Assembly: GCF_041929235.1 (NCBI RefSeq)
Contig: NZ_JBHFNP010000040.1
Span: 62,001-126,000, forward strand
Length of the DNA stretch: 64,000 nt
Direction of reading: 5' to 3'
Origin: Microseira sp041929235
GTDB taxonomy: Bacteria; Cyanobacteriota; Cyanobacteriia; Cyanobacteriales; Aerosakkonemataceae
Part shown: piece by piece, positions 15,356-24,530 of the stretch
How positions within the stretch are numbered: position 1 is the stretch's first letter
How the letters are laid out: each line of letters begins with the position of its first letter
Position numbers and translations under genes: made by a program
Notes under the pieces: generated by a model
Database searches by the model: none
What the model saw: only the letters and a program-made list of their open reading frames with translations
What the model was told of the DNA's origin: nothing

Positions 15356-15856
15356 TCATCCATCCTCACCAGCTTCCCGAAGTGCAAAATTAACCACAGT
15401 GTCACTTAGCCGGATGCCTCTATTTCTCATCCGTTCAATCGCTTGCTGCATTGAAAGTGGATATCCTTCCCTCTTGGCACGCAATAAAATACCTATAGAA
15501 CCTGTTAGCGAAAGACCACTTAATCTAGCAATTCGCCTACCCGCTGGCTCATCTATACAAACAGTTTGGATATTTTCATTCAAGGCTAATTGAATCACAG
15601 ATGCCTCGCCTAGATCCAACGAATTGAGAAAAATCGGGGCAATTTGTATGGGAATAGCTATTTTTTGTAACCAAAAAGCCGCCTCAAATTCTGCAACGGC
15701 AAATCCGCTGATACCTTTGGCAAGTATTTCTTGGCAGACTTCAAACGGAACCAGGACTTGAGCATATAGATTGCGAAGTATCTCTAAATCGCCTAAAGCA
15801 GCGACAATACTAATGAGCGGTGCAGTGTTGATTGCAATTCTGTTAGGTTCAAGCAT
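15356..15856 (-). CDS. DUF3368 PIN-like toxin
   Basis: A protein of 166 residues with the PIN-domain layout of DUF3368. AINTAPLISIVAALGDLEIL carries the first position with N-T in place of the usual D-T/S. FEVCQEILAKG follows, then DLGEASVIQLALNEN with the central D/E cluster, and VCIDEPAGRRIARLSGLSLTGSIGIL with the last Asp. PIN proteins are Mg-dependent ribonucleases and DUF3368 members are usually toxins. The preceding gene overlaps by 8 bases and encodes a UPF0175 antitoxin, so the pair is a type II toxin-antitoxin module. The first Asp is replaced by Asn (A-I-N-T), as in a number of DUF3368 proteins. Confidence 0.85.
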   Translation of the reverse strand: MLEPNRIAINTAPLISIVAALGDLEILRNLYAQVLVPFEVCQEILAKGISGFAVAEFEAAFWLQKIAIPIQIAPIFLNSLDLGEASVIQLALNENIQTVCIDEPAGRRIARLSGLSLTGSIGILLRAKREGYPLSMQQAIERMRNRGIRLSDTVVNFALREAGEDG

Positions 15857-16109
15857 TCTCTAAATCGGATAAAAGTTCCTCTTCTGTTAAATCGATCATC
15901 GCGACTCCATACCGATGTAAATTCAACAAGAAACTTACTCGATCTGTCCCTACCAATGCAGCAGCCATACCCGAAGATAAGCGTTTCATTTCAAACAATT
16001 TCACCGCCATTGCCCATTTAGCTTCTTGCTCAAATTGTTCTCTTGTCTGTTGCAAGGCATCGGGAAATGTCTCTGGATAGTCGATTTTGAGTTGTGCAGT
16101 TTTTACCAT
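15849..16109 (-). CDS. UPF0175 family antitoxin
   Basis: A protein of 86 residues with the UPF0175 pattern: a short strand (AQLKIDYPETFPDAL), a helix with QEAKWAMAVKLFEMKRLSSG, then a helix-turn-helix-like AAALVGTDRVSFLLNLHRYGV and an acidic tail (TEEELLSDLENA). It is the first gene of the pair and overlaps its toxin gene by 8 bases, which would couple their translation. UPF0175 proteins typically bind DNA and neutralise PIN-type partners. Confidence 0.88.
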   Translation of the reverse strand: MVKTAQLKIDYPETFPDALQQTREQFEQEAKWAMAVKLFEMKRLSSGMAAALVGTDRVSFLLNLHRYGVAMIDLTEEELLSDLENA

Positions 16110-16220
16110 TTGACGGTTTCCAGCAGTCTGCTAGGTTGCGCTCTGACTAGATTCTATCCTCTGCTGCCTGCGATCGCACTACCATAACAATAAGTAATTC
16201 CTGTCTAACCCACTCCCATC

Positions 16221-17771
16221 ATGACCCTCACCGAACAAATTCTTGACCAACTCCCCGGCGATGTCTTAGCACAACTGCGCCGCGTCGATACTCTTTGGAA
16301 ATCCCTCAAAGAAAACACCGCACCCATCCCCAACGTAGTCAAAGAAAATCCCACACCCTTGGGAGAAGTAGATTTTGATGTTGTCATCTGCGGCGGCACT
16401 TTAGGAATATTAATCGGCGCTGCATTAGCCCAAAAAGGTTGGCGAGTTGCTTTAGTTGAACGAGGAATCTTGCGCGGCAGAGAGCAAGAATGGAATATAT
16501 CCCGCAAAGAATTAGAAACATTTGTCGAATTGGGACTGCTTTCAGCAGCAGAATTGGAAAAAGCGATCGCCACCGAATACAACCCCGCCCGCATCGGCTT
16601 TTTTGGCGGCAACGATCTCTGGGTAAAAGACGTTCTCAACATCGGCCTCAATCCAGTTTATCTCTTAGAAACCCTCAAAACAAAATTCCTCGAAGCGGGC
16701 GGCAAGCTATTTGAAAAAACACCCTTCCAAAGCGCAGTTATCCATCCAGATGGAGTAATGCTGGAAGCGGGTAACAACTTCAAAACTCGCCTCTTAATCG
16801 ACGCCATGGGACATTTTTCCCCCATCGTACAGCAGGCAAGGGCAGGAACAAAACCCGATGGGGTGTGTCTTGTTGTCGGAACTTGTGCCACAGGTTTTCC
16901 GAAAAACGACACGGGCGACTTGTTGTACTCCTTCACACCGTTGCAAAATCAATGCCAGTACTTCTGGGAAGCTTTTCCCGCCCGCGATGGCAGAACAACC
17001 TACCTGTTTACTTACATGGATGCTAACCCGCAGCGCTTTAGTTTAGAAGCATTTTTTGAGGACTACCTGCGCCTTTTACCCCAATATCAGCAGGTAGAAC
17101 TCGAACAATTGCAATTTAAACGGGCGCTGTTTGGTTTCTTCCCCACTTTCCGCGAAAGTCCCTTAAGAATGCCTTGGAATCGCATTCTTCCCATTGGAGA
17201 TAGTAGCGGCAGTCAATCCCCTTTGAGTTTTGGCGGTTTTGGGGCAATGGTACGGCATCTAAAACGTCTCGCAAACGGCGTCCACGAGGCGCTACAAAGC
17301 GACCAATTGAGTCAAAATGCTTTGAAACTCCTACAGCCTTATCAGCCAAGTATAGCGGTAACTTGGATGTTTCAACGTTCGATGAGCGCCGGGATTAATC
17401 AACAAATACCCCCGAATCAAATTAACGAACTTTTGACGGGGGTATTTAAAGAAATGGAGCAGTTGGGAGAAGATGTGTTAAAACCGTTTTTACAAGATGT
17501 GGTGCAATTTCCCGCCCTGTCGCAAACGCTGTTTAAAACTTCTATCGCCCAGCCTGGATTAGTCCTCAAAATTATTCCGCAGGTAGGTTTATTGCCGTTG
17601 TTGGATTGGATGGTTCATTATGTAAATTTGGGCGCTTATAGCGCTCTTTATCCACTGGGGAAAGCTATCGAACCTTGGATGAAAAATTTACCGCCCATTC
17701 AGCAATATTATTACCATCGTTGGGTGGAAGCTTGGCAATACGGTTCTGGCGGCGATTACTCCATACTCTAG
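16221..17771 (+). CDS. cruP: FAD-dependent oxidoreductase of the lycopene cyclase CruA/CruP family
   Basis: A protein of 516 residues. A Rossmann dinucleotide fold starts at FDVVICGGTLGILIGAALAQ (about residue 52), with the acidic ribose-binding end VALVERG, then LLIDAMGHFSP and a C-terminal GDSSGSQSPLSFGGFGAMVR motif typical of the lycopene cyclase/geranylgeranyl reductase-like flavoproteins. Length and the extra N-terminal 50 residues fit CruP, the CruA paralogue of cyanobacteria and plants, which is linked in plants to limiting carotenoid epoxide accumulation under oxygen stress. CruA is the alternative. It stands alone, followed by palindromes. Confidence 0.65.
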   Translation: MTLTEQILDQLPGDVLAQLRRVDTLWKSLKENTAPIPNVVKENPTPLGEVDFDVVICGGTLGILIGAALAQKGWRVALVERGILRGREQEWNISRKELETFVELGLLSAAELEKAIATEYNPARIGFFGGNDLWVKDVLNIGLNPVYLLETLKTKFLEAGGKLFEKTPFQSAVIHPDGVMLEAGNNFKTRLLIDAMGHFSPIVQQARAGTKPDGVCLVVGTCATGFPKNDTGDLLYSFTPLQNQCQYFWEAFPARDGRTTYLFTYMDANPQRFSLEAFFEDYLRLLPQYQQVELEQLQFKRALFGFFPTFRESPLRMPWNRILPIGDSSGSQSPLSFGGFGAMVRHLKRLANGVHEALQSDQLSQNALKLLQPYQPSIAVTWMFQRSMSAGINQQIPPNQINELLTGVFKEMEQLGEDVLKPFLQDVVQFPALSQTLFKTSIAQPGLVLKIIPQVGLLPLLDWMVHYVNLGAYSALYPLGKAIEPWMKNLPPIQQYYYHRWVEAWQYGSGGDYSIL

Positions 17772-17873
17772 TTCCCAGGCTCAGCCTGGGAACTATATCC
17801 TCAAGGCTCCGCCTTGATTAGTAAAACGATGCAGATCATCGAGATTTTCGTACCCAGGATCAGCCTGGGTACG
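17771..17873 (+). repeat. Three successive palindromes after the CruP-like gene
   Basis: GTTCCCAGGCTCAGCCTGGG with AAC, then TCAAGGCTCCGCCTTGA, then CGTACCCAGGATCAGCCTGG with GTACG. The first starts right at the stop codon and may act as terminator. The CCCAGGC/GCCTGGG core is shared with the palindrome inserted inside the carotenoid oxygenase gene at 34050. Confidence 0.7.
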
Positions 17874-17901
17874 AGATAAATTATTTGAGGAGATAAGCAG
17901 G

Positions 17902-18603
17902 ATGAAACAGCAATTTCAGGGGGCGAAATCCTTTGGCGTGATGATAAGTATGCTGCGGGAGCGCGCCCTCTTTTTAGAAGAAATTCGTCAAGGTGTAAAA
18001 CTCCCCAGTAAAATCTTTTCTCTCCTCGTTTGCAGTTCCCTATTCCTGGCAATTTATGGCGGAATTATGGGGATTTATCATAGCTGGATGCAAGCTTTAT
18101 CCTCGGCGGTTAAATTGCCAGCGCTTTACTTAATTACGCTGCTTGTTTGTCTGCCAACGCTGTACTTTTCTAACATTATTTTTGGATCCAAGCGCACTTT
18201 TGGTCAGCATTTCGCTTTGGTGCTAACCGCGGTTTCGGTAACGAGCGTGCTGTTGTTCAGTTTTGCGCCTATTACCTTGTTTTTCTTGATTAGTACCACC
18301 CATTACCAGTTTCTCATTTTGTTGAATGTGGCTATCTTTAGTTTAACTGGATGGATTGGGGTTTCTTCGTTGTATCAGGCGGCAAATTGTATTTTGGAAC
18401 AAGATACTGAAGGTAGCGATACGCGGCGAAAGATTTTACAAGCTTGGTTATTTCTTTACGCTTTCGTCGGTTGTCAGTTAGGATGGACGCTTAGACCTTT
18501 TTTCGGTACGCCTGATTCTCCGTTTTCGTTGTTTAGAGAAAGGGAGGGTAATTTTTATGTGAGTGTATTTCAATCTCTCGCTTATCTTTTGGGATTTCGT
18601 TAA
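17902..18603 (+). CDS. Six-helix membrane protein, first of two tandem paralogues
   Basis: A protein of 233 residues with about six hydrophobic segments, among them FSLLVCSSLFLAIYGGIMGI, KLPALYLITLLVCLPTLYFS and FAPITLFFLISTTHYQFLIL. A conserved LGWTLRPFFGTPDSPF block lies near the C-terminus. Databases label relatives of this cyanobacterial family inconsistently (I recall 'actin-binding WH2 domain protein', almost certainly a spurious name), and the fold resembles Yip1-type proteins. Function unknown. It has a good RBS (GAGGAG upstream). It is followed 105 bases later by a close paralogue. Confidence 0.75.
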   Translation: MKQQFQGAKSFGVMISMLRERALFLEEIRQGVKLPSKIFSLLVCSSLFLAIYGGIMGIYHSWMQALSSAVKLPALYLITLLVCLPTLYFSNIIFGSKRTFGQHFALVLTAVSVTSVLLFSFAPITLFFLISTTHYQFLILLNVAIFSLTGWIGVSSLYQAANCILEQDTEGSDTRRKILQAWLFLYAFVGCQLGWTLRPFFGTPDSPFSLFREREGNFYVSVFQSLAYLLGFR

Positions 18604-18708
18604 ACGAACCACAGAGGCACAGAGAACGCAGAGAGAAGAAGAAGAAGAGAAGAGGTAATTACCGATTACCAATTACCCATTACCCATTACCAATTACCAA
18701 GGTCAGTT

Positions 18709-19413
18709 ATGATTCAGAAAACATCTCGCTCAACAAATCATTTTACGGTGCTGATTACGCTGCTGCGCGATCGCAAGGCTTTTCTCCAAGAAATTCGTCA
18801 GGGTGAAGGGCTTCAAGGTAAAATTATCTCCCTGTTGGTTTGCAGTTCGGTTTGTTTCGCTCTTTATGGGGCAATTGTGGGCTTATTCCACAGTCCGGCT
18901 CAATCTTTATCTTCGGCAATTAAGCTGCCAAGTCTTTATTTGCTGACTCTGTTAATCTGTTTACCAACGCTGTACATTTTTAGTACTTTTTTTGGCTCGA
19001 ATCGCAGTCTGGGGCAGCATTTTGCAGTTGTCCTGAGTGCGGCTTCTGTGATTAGCGCGCTTTTATTTGGTTTTGCACCCGTCACTTTGTTTTTTCTGAT
19101 TACAACCCAGCATTATCAGTTTTTTAAACTGCTGAATGTGGCAATTTTTATGCTGACGGGGGTAATTGGGGTTCAATTCCTTTATAATGGAATTCAGCTA
19201 ATTTCCGATGAAGACCCGGAAGGTCAAGCAATTCGTACCAGGATCTTGCAGTTCTGGTTGATGCTTTATGGATTCGTCGGCAGTCAGCTAGGCTGGACGC
19301 TGAGGCCGATTTTTGGCTCTCCTAACTCGCCTTTTGAACTGTTTCGTCAGATGCAAGGCAACATTTATCTTGATATCGTAAAAGCAGTGTCTGAAATATT
19401 GGGTTTTAATTAG
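18709..19413 (+). CDS. Six-helix membrane protein, second of two tandem paralogues
   Basis: A protein of 234 residues, collinear with its neighbour along the whole length (KIISLLVCSSVCFALYGAIV, IKLPSLYLLTLLICLPTLY, GFVGSQLGWTLRPIFG with SPNSPF). This indicates a gene duplication followed by moderate divergence. The spacer between the two contains a purine-rich stretch and a heptad repeat tract. Its TAG stop directly abuts the ATG of the SirB1-like gene, so those two are probably translationally coupled. Confidence 0.75.
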   Translation: MIQKTSRSTNHFTVLITLLRDRKAFLQEIRQGEGLQGKIISLLVCSSVCFALYGAIVGLFHSPAQSLSSAIKLPSLYLLTLLICLPTLYIFSTFFGSNRSLGQHFAVVLSAASVISALLFGFAPVTLFFLITTQHYQFFKLLNVAIFMLTGVIGVQFLYNGIQLISDEDPEGQAIRTRILQFWLMLYGFVGSQLGWTLRPIFGSPNSPFELFRQMQGNIYLDIVKAVSEILGFN

Positions 19414-20235
19414 ATGGACTTCCCCCTCCCACGGCAATACTTCTACAAAGAGATATATCAGCCAGAAGAACAAATCGACTTGGCAAAGGCAGCTTTGTAT
19501 ATTGCCCAAGAGGAGTATCCAGACCTCGACCCGGATGAATACCTCAGCGCGCTCGATACAATGGCAGATGAGGTGAAAGAGCGTCTGCCAGCTCAACGCT
19601 ATCCGCTGCGGGTCATCCAGACGATTAACCAGTATCTTTACGATGACTTGGGGTTTTCGGGAAATAAGGATGATTATTACGACCCGCGTAATAGTTTCTT
19701 AAATGATGTCATAGAGCGGCGCACGGGCATCCCGATTACTCTATCTTTAGTTTACTTGGAAATTGCCAAGCGGGTGGATTTTCCAATGGTGGGAATAGGG
19801 ATGCCGGGTCATTTTATAATTCGACCTGATTTTCAAGATGCTGGCATCTATGTGGATGCGTTTAATCGCGGCGAAACTTTGTTTGAGCAGGATTGTCAGG
19901 AAAGATTATCTCAGCTTTATCAGCAAAGAGTGGAGTTAAAACCCTCGTTTTTAGAGCCAGTTAGTAACCGCCGCTTTTTAGCGCGGATGCTGATGAATCT
20001 GAAATTAATTTACCTGAATCGCCATCAGTTGGAGCAAGCGCTGGCAGTAGTTGATCGCATTTTGCTGTTGTTTCCAGGTGCGCCGATGGAATTGCGCGAT
20101 CGCGGTCTTCTATACTATCAAATCGGAGAGTTGACCCTGGCAAGTCAGGATCTGGAAACTTATCTCGTCCGCGTCCCCAATGCTGAAGATGCTGGCGCGA
20201 TTCGCAAGTTATTAGAACAGATTGGCAATGGGTAA
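19414..20235 (+). CDS. SirB1 family protein (transglutaminase-like core plus TPR)
   Basis: A protein of 273 residues. The N-terminal half has the SirB1 pattern: EEYPDLDPDEYLSALD, LGFSGNKDDYYDPRNSFLND, ERRTGIPITLSLVYLEIAKR and VGIGMPGHFIIRP, where the H of PGHF corresponds to the transglutaminase-like core. The C-terminal 90 residues are TPR-like (ALAVVDRILLLFPGAPMELR, LASQDLETYLVRVPNAED). The family is widespread, but its enzymatic activity is uncertain. The start codon follows the preceding stop with no gap. Confidence 0.85.
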   Translation: MDFPLPRQYFYKEIYQPEEQIDLAKAALYIAQEEYPDLDPDEYLSALDTMADEVKERLPAQRYPLRVIQTINQYLYDDLGFSGNKDDYYDPRNSFLNDVIERRTGIPITLSLVYLEIAKRVDFPMVGIGMPGHFIIRPDFQDAGIYVDAFNRGETLFEQDCQERLSQLYQQRVELKPSFLEPVSNRRFLARMLMNLKLIYLNRHQLEQALAVVDRILLLFPGAPMELRDRGLLYYQIGELTLASQDLETYLVRVPNAEDAGAIRKLLEQIGNG

Positions 20236-20281
20236 TTGGTAATTGCTAATTGGTAATTGCTAATTGGTAATTGCTAATTGC
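20224..20281 (+). repeat. Heptad repeat tract
   Basis: Eight or so consecutive units of TAATTGG/TAATTGC immediately after the SirB1-like stop codon. The unit is 7 bases long and the phase is nearly uninterrupted. It is followed by the dispersed GGTAAAACCCGCCC motif. Confidence 0.8.
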
Positions 20282-20346
20282 ATCGGGTAGGGGTGGGTTT
20301 AGTTTAATAGTCTGTTTTTGGCAAAGATCGTCGGTAAAACCCGCCC

Positions 20347-20799
20347 TTACTTGCCTATTTGCCCTTCTGCGACTCGTTTGAGGCGACGCAGTTGCGCTTG
20401 CATATCTTGTTGAGTCAAAGCGGCGGCAAAGGTATTGAACCCCCAGCGAATTATAGGGTTGGGAACCTGGAATTCAAAGCGGTTGAGCAAGCGGGTGCCT
20501 TTTTCTACGGGTTGGCATTCCCAGCGATCGCGTCCTTTAAAAAATCCGTTAAACTCCCATACTATCAGCCCCGGTTCTCGCTCGACTACCGTACTTTCCA
20601 GTGTAGGCTGTAACAGGGGCACCTCCATTACAAAACGACTGCGACTCCCCACATCTGTACTCCACTCACCCACAGGATCGCATCGCAACGCGGGGTTCAG
20701 CCATCGGTGCATCAAAACGCGGTCGGCGATACAATGCTCAACTACTGTAGCTGGAGCATTGATTTCAATCGATTGTTCAAAAACTTGCTGCTGTGACAT
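20347..20799 (-). CDS. SRPBCC / polyketide cyclase-like ligand-binding protein
   Basis: A protein of about 150 residues with the START/SRPBCC layout: an initial strand FEQSIEINAPATVVEHCIAD, then MHRWLNPALRCDPVGEW, a run of strands (SRFVMEVPLLQPTLESTVVE), VWEFNGFFKGRDRWECQPVE, and a long C-terminal helix LTQQDMQAQLRRLKRVAEG. The fold binds hydrophobic ligands; the ligand is unknown. A frame extends 48 codons further upstream, but that part lacks any fold. I took the ATG at 20799, where family similarity begins. Confidence 0.8.
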   Translation of the reverse strand: MSQQQVFEQSIEINAPATVVEHCIADRVLMHRWLNPALRCDPVGEWSTDVGSRSRFVMEVPLLQPTLESTVVEREPGLIVWEFNGFFKGRDRWECQPVEKGTRLLNRFEFQVPNPIIRWGFNTFAAALTQQDMQAQLRRLKRVAEGQIGK

Positions 20800-21027
20800 T
20801 TTTATAGTCAGAGGGAGACGAGAAAGCACTCTGTTCTCAGATAATACCGCCCACCTGCTCACCTGCTCACCTGCACAAGATGCCTTCCCTCGATTTGGTA
20901 GCAAAATATAACAAATACTGGCTTCCCACACTCGGTGCATTAGTGTAGTATCTCAGTCAGCGATTACTTCGCTTTAAGCGATAGTTTTCGCCTTTTTGCC
21001 GCTGAATTCTGAGGTTGATCGAGAACC

Positions 21028-22728
21028 ATGAATAACATATGGCAAGATATGGCACCACCCCTGCATGTGGGCTTATTGATGCCAATCAATGGAATTCTGG
21101 CACAGGCACAGAACGGATCGCCCCGTACTGCACCGCCAGCGCGTGTCCAGGATATTCCTGCCGAAACGGCTGCCTTTTTCCAAACCTTTTGGCTAAATTT
21201 AGGCAGCTTTATCCCGAACATCCTGGCAGCGATCGCGATCTTAGTCCTGGGGTGGGTGATCGCGGCGATCGCATCCGCCGCGATCCGGGGTATCCTCAAT
21301 CGCACCAATATCGATAACCGCATTTCTGCTTGGATAGCGGGGCGTCCCGATGGCGCTGAAGCACCAGAGGTGGAGAAATGGATTGCCAATGCGGTGTATT
21401 GGATCATCATTATCTTCACGTTGGTTGCCTTTTTACAGGCACTCAACCTGACGGCAGTTTCTACCCCTCTCAACCAATTACTCACCCAAATCTTTGATTT
21501 CCTGCCCAAGTTAGCAGGTGGGGCGCTTTTATTGGGAGTTGCTTGGTTGCTGGCAAGTTTGGTCAAGTTGTTGGTAACTCGCTCCCTACGCACGCTCAAT
21601 TTGGATCGGCGTCTGGGGCAGCAAGTTGGAGAAGCATCCGCCACAGATTTTTCTCTGAGCGAAACCATTGGCAATACGCTGTATTGGTTTATCTTTTTGC
21701 TGTTTCTCCCGGCTATATTGAACACGTTACAGTTGCAGGGAACTCTGCAACCTGTACAGCAGCTGCTCAATGAAATTCTGTCGATTCTGCCCAAGATTTT
21801 TGCCGCGATATTAATTGGCGCAGTCGGTTGGTTAATTGCTCAAGTTGTCCGCCGAATTGTCACCAATTTGTTAGCAGCAACAGGGACGGATCGGCTAGGT
21901 GTCCAATTCGGCATTTCTCCCACTACTTCGGGTCAATCGTTGTCGGGGATTATCGGTACGGTTGTCTACGTATTGATTTTAATTCCGACCGCGATCGCCG
22001 CCCTCAATGCGCTGCGAATTGAAGCGATCTCCGCCCCGGCGATCGCTATGCTCAACCAAATTCTCAACGCCATTCCTAGAATCTTCACCGCTGGGGTAAT
22101 TTTAGCCCTCGCCTACTTCATCGGACGCTTTGTGGCAGATTTTGTCACGAGTATCCTGACTAGCGTTGGCTTTAACAATATCTTCACCTGGCTGGGTCTA
22201 CCTGCACCCAGAAGAACTGCGCCGCCAGTAGTCGAAGATATCTCTCCCGAATCTCAACCAGCACCCAAAGCTACCCGCACTCCCTCAGAAATTGCGGGGA
22301 TTGTGGTGCTGGTCGGGATTATGTTGTTAGCGATCGTACCGGCAACCGAGGTACTCGCTTTTCCAGGATTAACGGCGATTATCACGGCAATAATCGCGAT
22401 TTTTGGTCGCATTCTCGCGGGCTTGCTCGTATTTGCCATTGGTCTCTATCTGGCTAACCTAGCCTTTAGCCTGATTGTCAGTTCCGGCTCAGCACAAAGT
22501 AAGATCCTGGGAAATGCAGCCCGAATTGCGATTATTGCCCTAGTCTCTGCAATGGCACTGCAACAAATGGGAATTGCCAGCGATATCGTTAACTTGGCGT
22601 TTGGTTTGTTGTTGGGCGCGATCGCTGTCGCCATTGCCCTCGCCTTTGGTTTGGGAGGTCGCGATATCGCCGCCGACCAAGTGAGAGATTGGCTAGCCTC
22701 ATTTAAAGACAAGAAAGACCAACACTAA
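21028..22728 (+). CDS. Mechanosensitive ion channel-like protein with TM-helix repeats
   Basis: A membrane protein of 566 residues. A possible N-terminal signal-like segment is followed by about ten hydrophobic helices organised as repeats of the form LPNI-x-A-A-x-x-x-L-G-W-x-x-A: FIPNILAAIAILVLGWVIA (about 55), FLPKLAGGALLLGVAWLLAS (about 157), ILPKIFAAILIGAVGWLIA (about 252), AIPRIFTAGVILALAYFIG (about 350). A last pair ends in LLGAIAVAIALAFGLGGRD. The 'conserved TM helix' repeats and the terminal GLGGRD-type motif are those of bacterial small-conductance mechanosensitive channel relatives. The beta domain of MscS proper is missing, so gating in response to membrane tension is family-based inference. 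Confidence 0.8.
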   Translation: MNNIWQDMAPPLHVGLLMPINGILAQAQNGSPRTAPPARVQDIPAETAAFFQTFWLNLGSFIPNILAAIAILVLGWVIAAIASAAIRGILNRTNIDNRISAWIAGRPDGAEAPEVEKWIANAVYWIIIIFTLVAFLQALNLTAVSTPLNQLLTQIFDFLPKLAGGALLLGVAWLLASLVKLLVTRSLRTLNLDRRLGQQVGEASATDFSLSETIGNTLYWFIFLLFLPAILNTLQLQGTLQPVQQLLNEILSILPKIFAAILIGAVGWLIAQVVRRIVTNLLAATGTDRLGVQFGISPTTSGQSLSGIIGTVVYVLILIPTAIAALNALRIEAISAPAIAMLNQILNAIPRIFTAGVILALAYFIGRFVADFVTSILTSVGFNNIFTWLGLPAPRRTAPPVVEDISPESQPAPKATRTPSEIAGIVVLVGIMLLAIVPATEVLAFPGLTAIITAIIAIFGRILAGLLVFAIGLYLANLAFSLIVSSGSAQSKILGNAARIAIIALVSAMALQQMGIASDIVNLAFGLLLGAIAVAIALAFGLGGRDIAADQVRDWLASFKDKKDQH

Positions 22729-22737
22729 GTAACGTAA

Positions 22738-22880
22738 GTTGCTAGTTACCTTTTGAGGGTTGCTAATAGCTAATGGCTAATAGTTAATTGCTAATGGTAA
22801 AGCCAGAAAATATTCTCACCAGCTACCCATTAGCCATTACCAATTAGCCATTACCAATTAGCCATTAGCGATTAGCCATT
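22738..22880. repeat. Heptad repeat tracts, inverted arrangement
   Basis: GCTAATGG/GCTAATAG-type units at about 2275x-2280x face ATTAGCC/ATTACCA-type units at about 22820-22880, separated by a unique 25-base loop containing AATATTCTC. A potential long hairpin between two convergent genes. The right arm overlaps the last codons of the GTPase gene. Confidence 0.7.
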
Positions 22881-24355
22881 GGCAATTTCAACTTAGCTTG
22901 CAGTTCATCTTTAAGTCGGCTGAGAATCGATTCTTCATCAAGCGATGCCAAAATGCTCGATACAACGGCTTTTGGGCCATCTGGTCCCCAAGCAGCGCCA
23001 TTAGCCAAGTAAGTTTTCGTTACTTGTCCGATGGCGTAGGAAGAAACACCGGCAACCCCCGCTTGGGTAAGCGCGACGGATACGTAAGCGCCTAAAGATA
23101 CCCCACCCGTTGCGGGTGTTGCCAAACCCAACAAGCTTTTGAGCGAACTTAAACCGAAGTTCGCCAGCAATTCCCCTGCACTTAAACCACCCATGGCGAT
23201 CGCAATCTTTTGCAGTAAGTTAACCGCTCCGGCTTGGGTCATCTGTATACCATATAGTTTAGATAAAGTCAAGATTAACGCGACATCAATCGCAGCACTG
23301 CTGAGCAAATCGATAACTGCGATCGGGTTGAGGGCGATCGCCACAGCTTTAGTAATAGCTGTATTCCAAATTAATCGGTTGGCGCTACTATCTCTAATTT
23401 CCATCTTTCGTTGCACCAATTGCTCGTTGACATTATCGGCGTAGAGCATGGTATTTAAAGCAACTAAAGATTTCCCTTCTCGATGCAAAATCTCCAGAAT
23501 TTTTAGCTTCAATTCATCGACTTGGGGCGTACCGGGTTGACGCTGCACTGCTAAACTGCCATCAGGACGGCGAGTGGCTTTAGCAATTAGGGGCGATGCC
23601 GCCGCCATGACAATTTCATCGGGGGAAAGCAACTCGCGCACCCGTTCATCGCGAATTTTCTGATAAATTGCCTGCCTATCGGCGTCTGGATATTGGTCAA
23701 TTTTGTTAAACACGAGCAAAATTGGCTTACCCACTTCTCGCAATTGAGATAGCGCCTCGTGTTCGACTTTGGTCATGTCCCCCGCGATGACAAATAATAT
23801 CAGATCGGCACTTTTAGCTACGTCGCGAGCCAAGGCGGCGCGGGTTTCTCCGTCCACCTCGTCGAGTCCGGGAGTGTCTATGAGTTCGACTTGGGAATTG
23901 TCTGCACCGCTAATGGTTACTTGTAGGATAGAGCGCGCGCTATCCCCAGAAGGTTGCCAATTCGCCCGCTGACTCGTGCGAGTAACGCCGTGCAGTGGAC
24001 CAGTTTCAAATACTTTTTCACCCAACAGCGCATTCAGGATGGAAGATTTACCCCTTCCTACCATGCCAAAAACCGCGATCTGCACCACAGAGCGTTCTAG
24101 CTTGGAAAGCATCGCCTGCAAATCGTAAATCGCCGGTTCTAGTCCAGACCGCTCTTGAGGCGTCAGATCTAGATTTTCTACCAAATCTCGCAACGCCGTT
24201 TGTGCTTGTTTGTAATTCAATTGCGCCTGAAGATCGGAAAAGCTCTCGACCGTGCTTTGCAGTTGCCGATCCAGGTCTGGGGGATTTAATGGCGTAGGGG
24301 GGAAGAATGGTTTCTTGTCCCCAGAATTTTTAGTACTCAAGAGGGGATTCTCCAA
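22865..24355 (-). CDS. Dynamin/Era-like GTPase with DUF697-type C-terminus
   Basis: A protein of 496 residues. The G domain carries G1 FGMVGRGKSSILNALLG (about residue 95), G2 around GVTRTSQ, G3 IDTPGLDE and G4 FNKIDQY. The C-terminal half has hydrophobic helices (NPIAVIDLLSSAAIDVALIL, LSAGELLANFGLSSLKSLLG), as in DUF697-bearing membrane-associated GTPases of cyanobacteria. It probably acts at a membrane; the specific process is unknown. It is divergent from the DUF3146 gene. Its C-terminal residues come from sequence touching a heptad repeat. Confidence 0.85.
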   Translation of the reverse strand: MENPLLSTKNSGDKKPFFPPTPLNPPDLDRQLQSTVESFSDLQAQLNYKQAQTALRDLVENLDLTPQERSGLEPAIYDLQAMLSKLERSVVQIAVFGMVGRGKSSILNALLGEKVFETGPLHGVTRTSQRANWQPSGDSARSILQVTISGADNSQVELIDTPGLDEVDGETRAALARDVAKSADLILFVIAGDMTKVEHEALSQLREVGKPILLVFNKIDQYPDADRQAIYQKIRDERVRELLSPDEIVMAAASPLIAKATRRPDGSLAVQRQPGTPQVDELKLKILEILHREGKSLVALNTMLYADNVNEQLVQRKMEIRDSSANRLIWNTAITKAVAIALNPIAVIDLLSSAAIDVALILTLSKLYGIQMTQAGAVNLLQKIAIAMGGLSAGELLANFGLSSLKSLLGLATPATGGVSLGAYVSVALTQAGVAGVSSYAIGQVTKTYLANGAAWGPDGPKAVVSSILASLDEESILSRLKDELQAKLKLPMANR

Positions 24356-24530
24356 GGATTGACAAAGGATAGCTGTGGTGAGATGCGATTTTTAGCCGCA
24401 TCGCCTTATATGCTGCTTCGATCCTAAGAAATATTTAATATCCACATTTGCGGCTGACGCTTGTAATGGCAAGAGGTTTTTATCATGGGTAATTAAACGA
24501 ACTTGGAATAAATCGACTAACCATTGAACC

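Noticed and set aside
20800..20940. N-terminal extension of the SRPBCC protein
   Set aside because: The 47 extra residues lack similarity to the fold; the internal ATG starts exactly at the first family strand.
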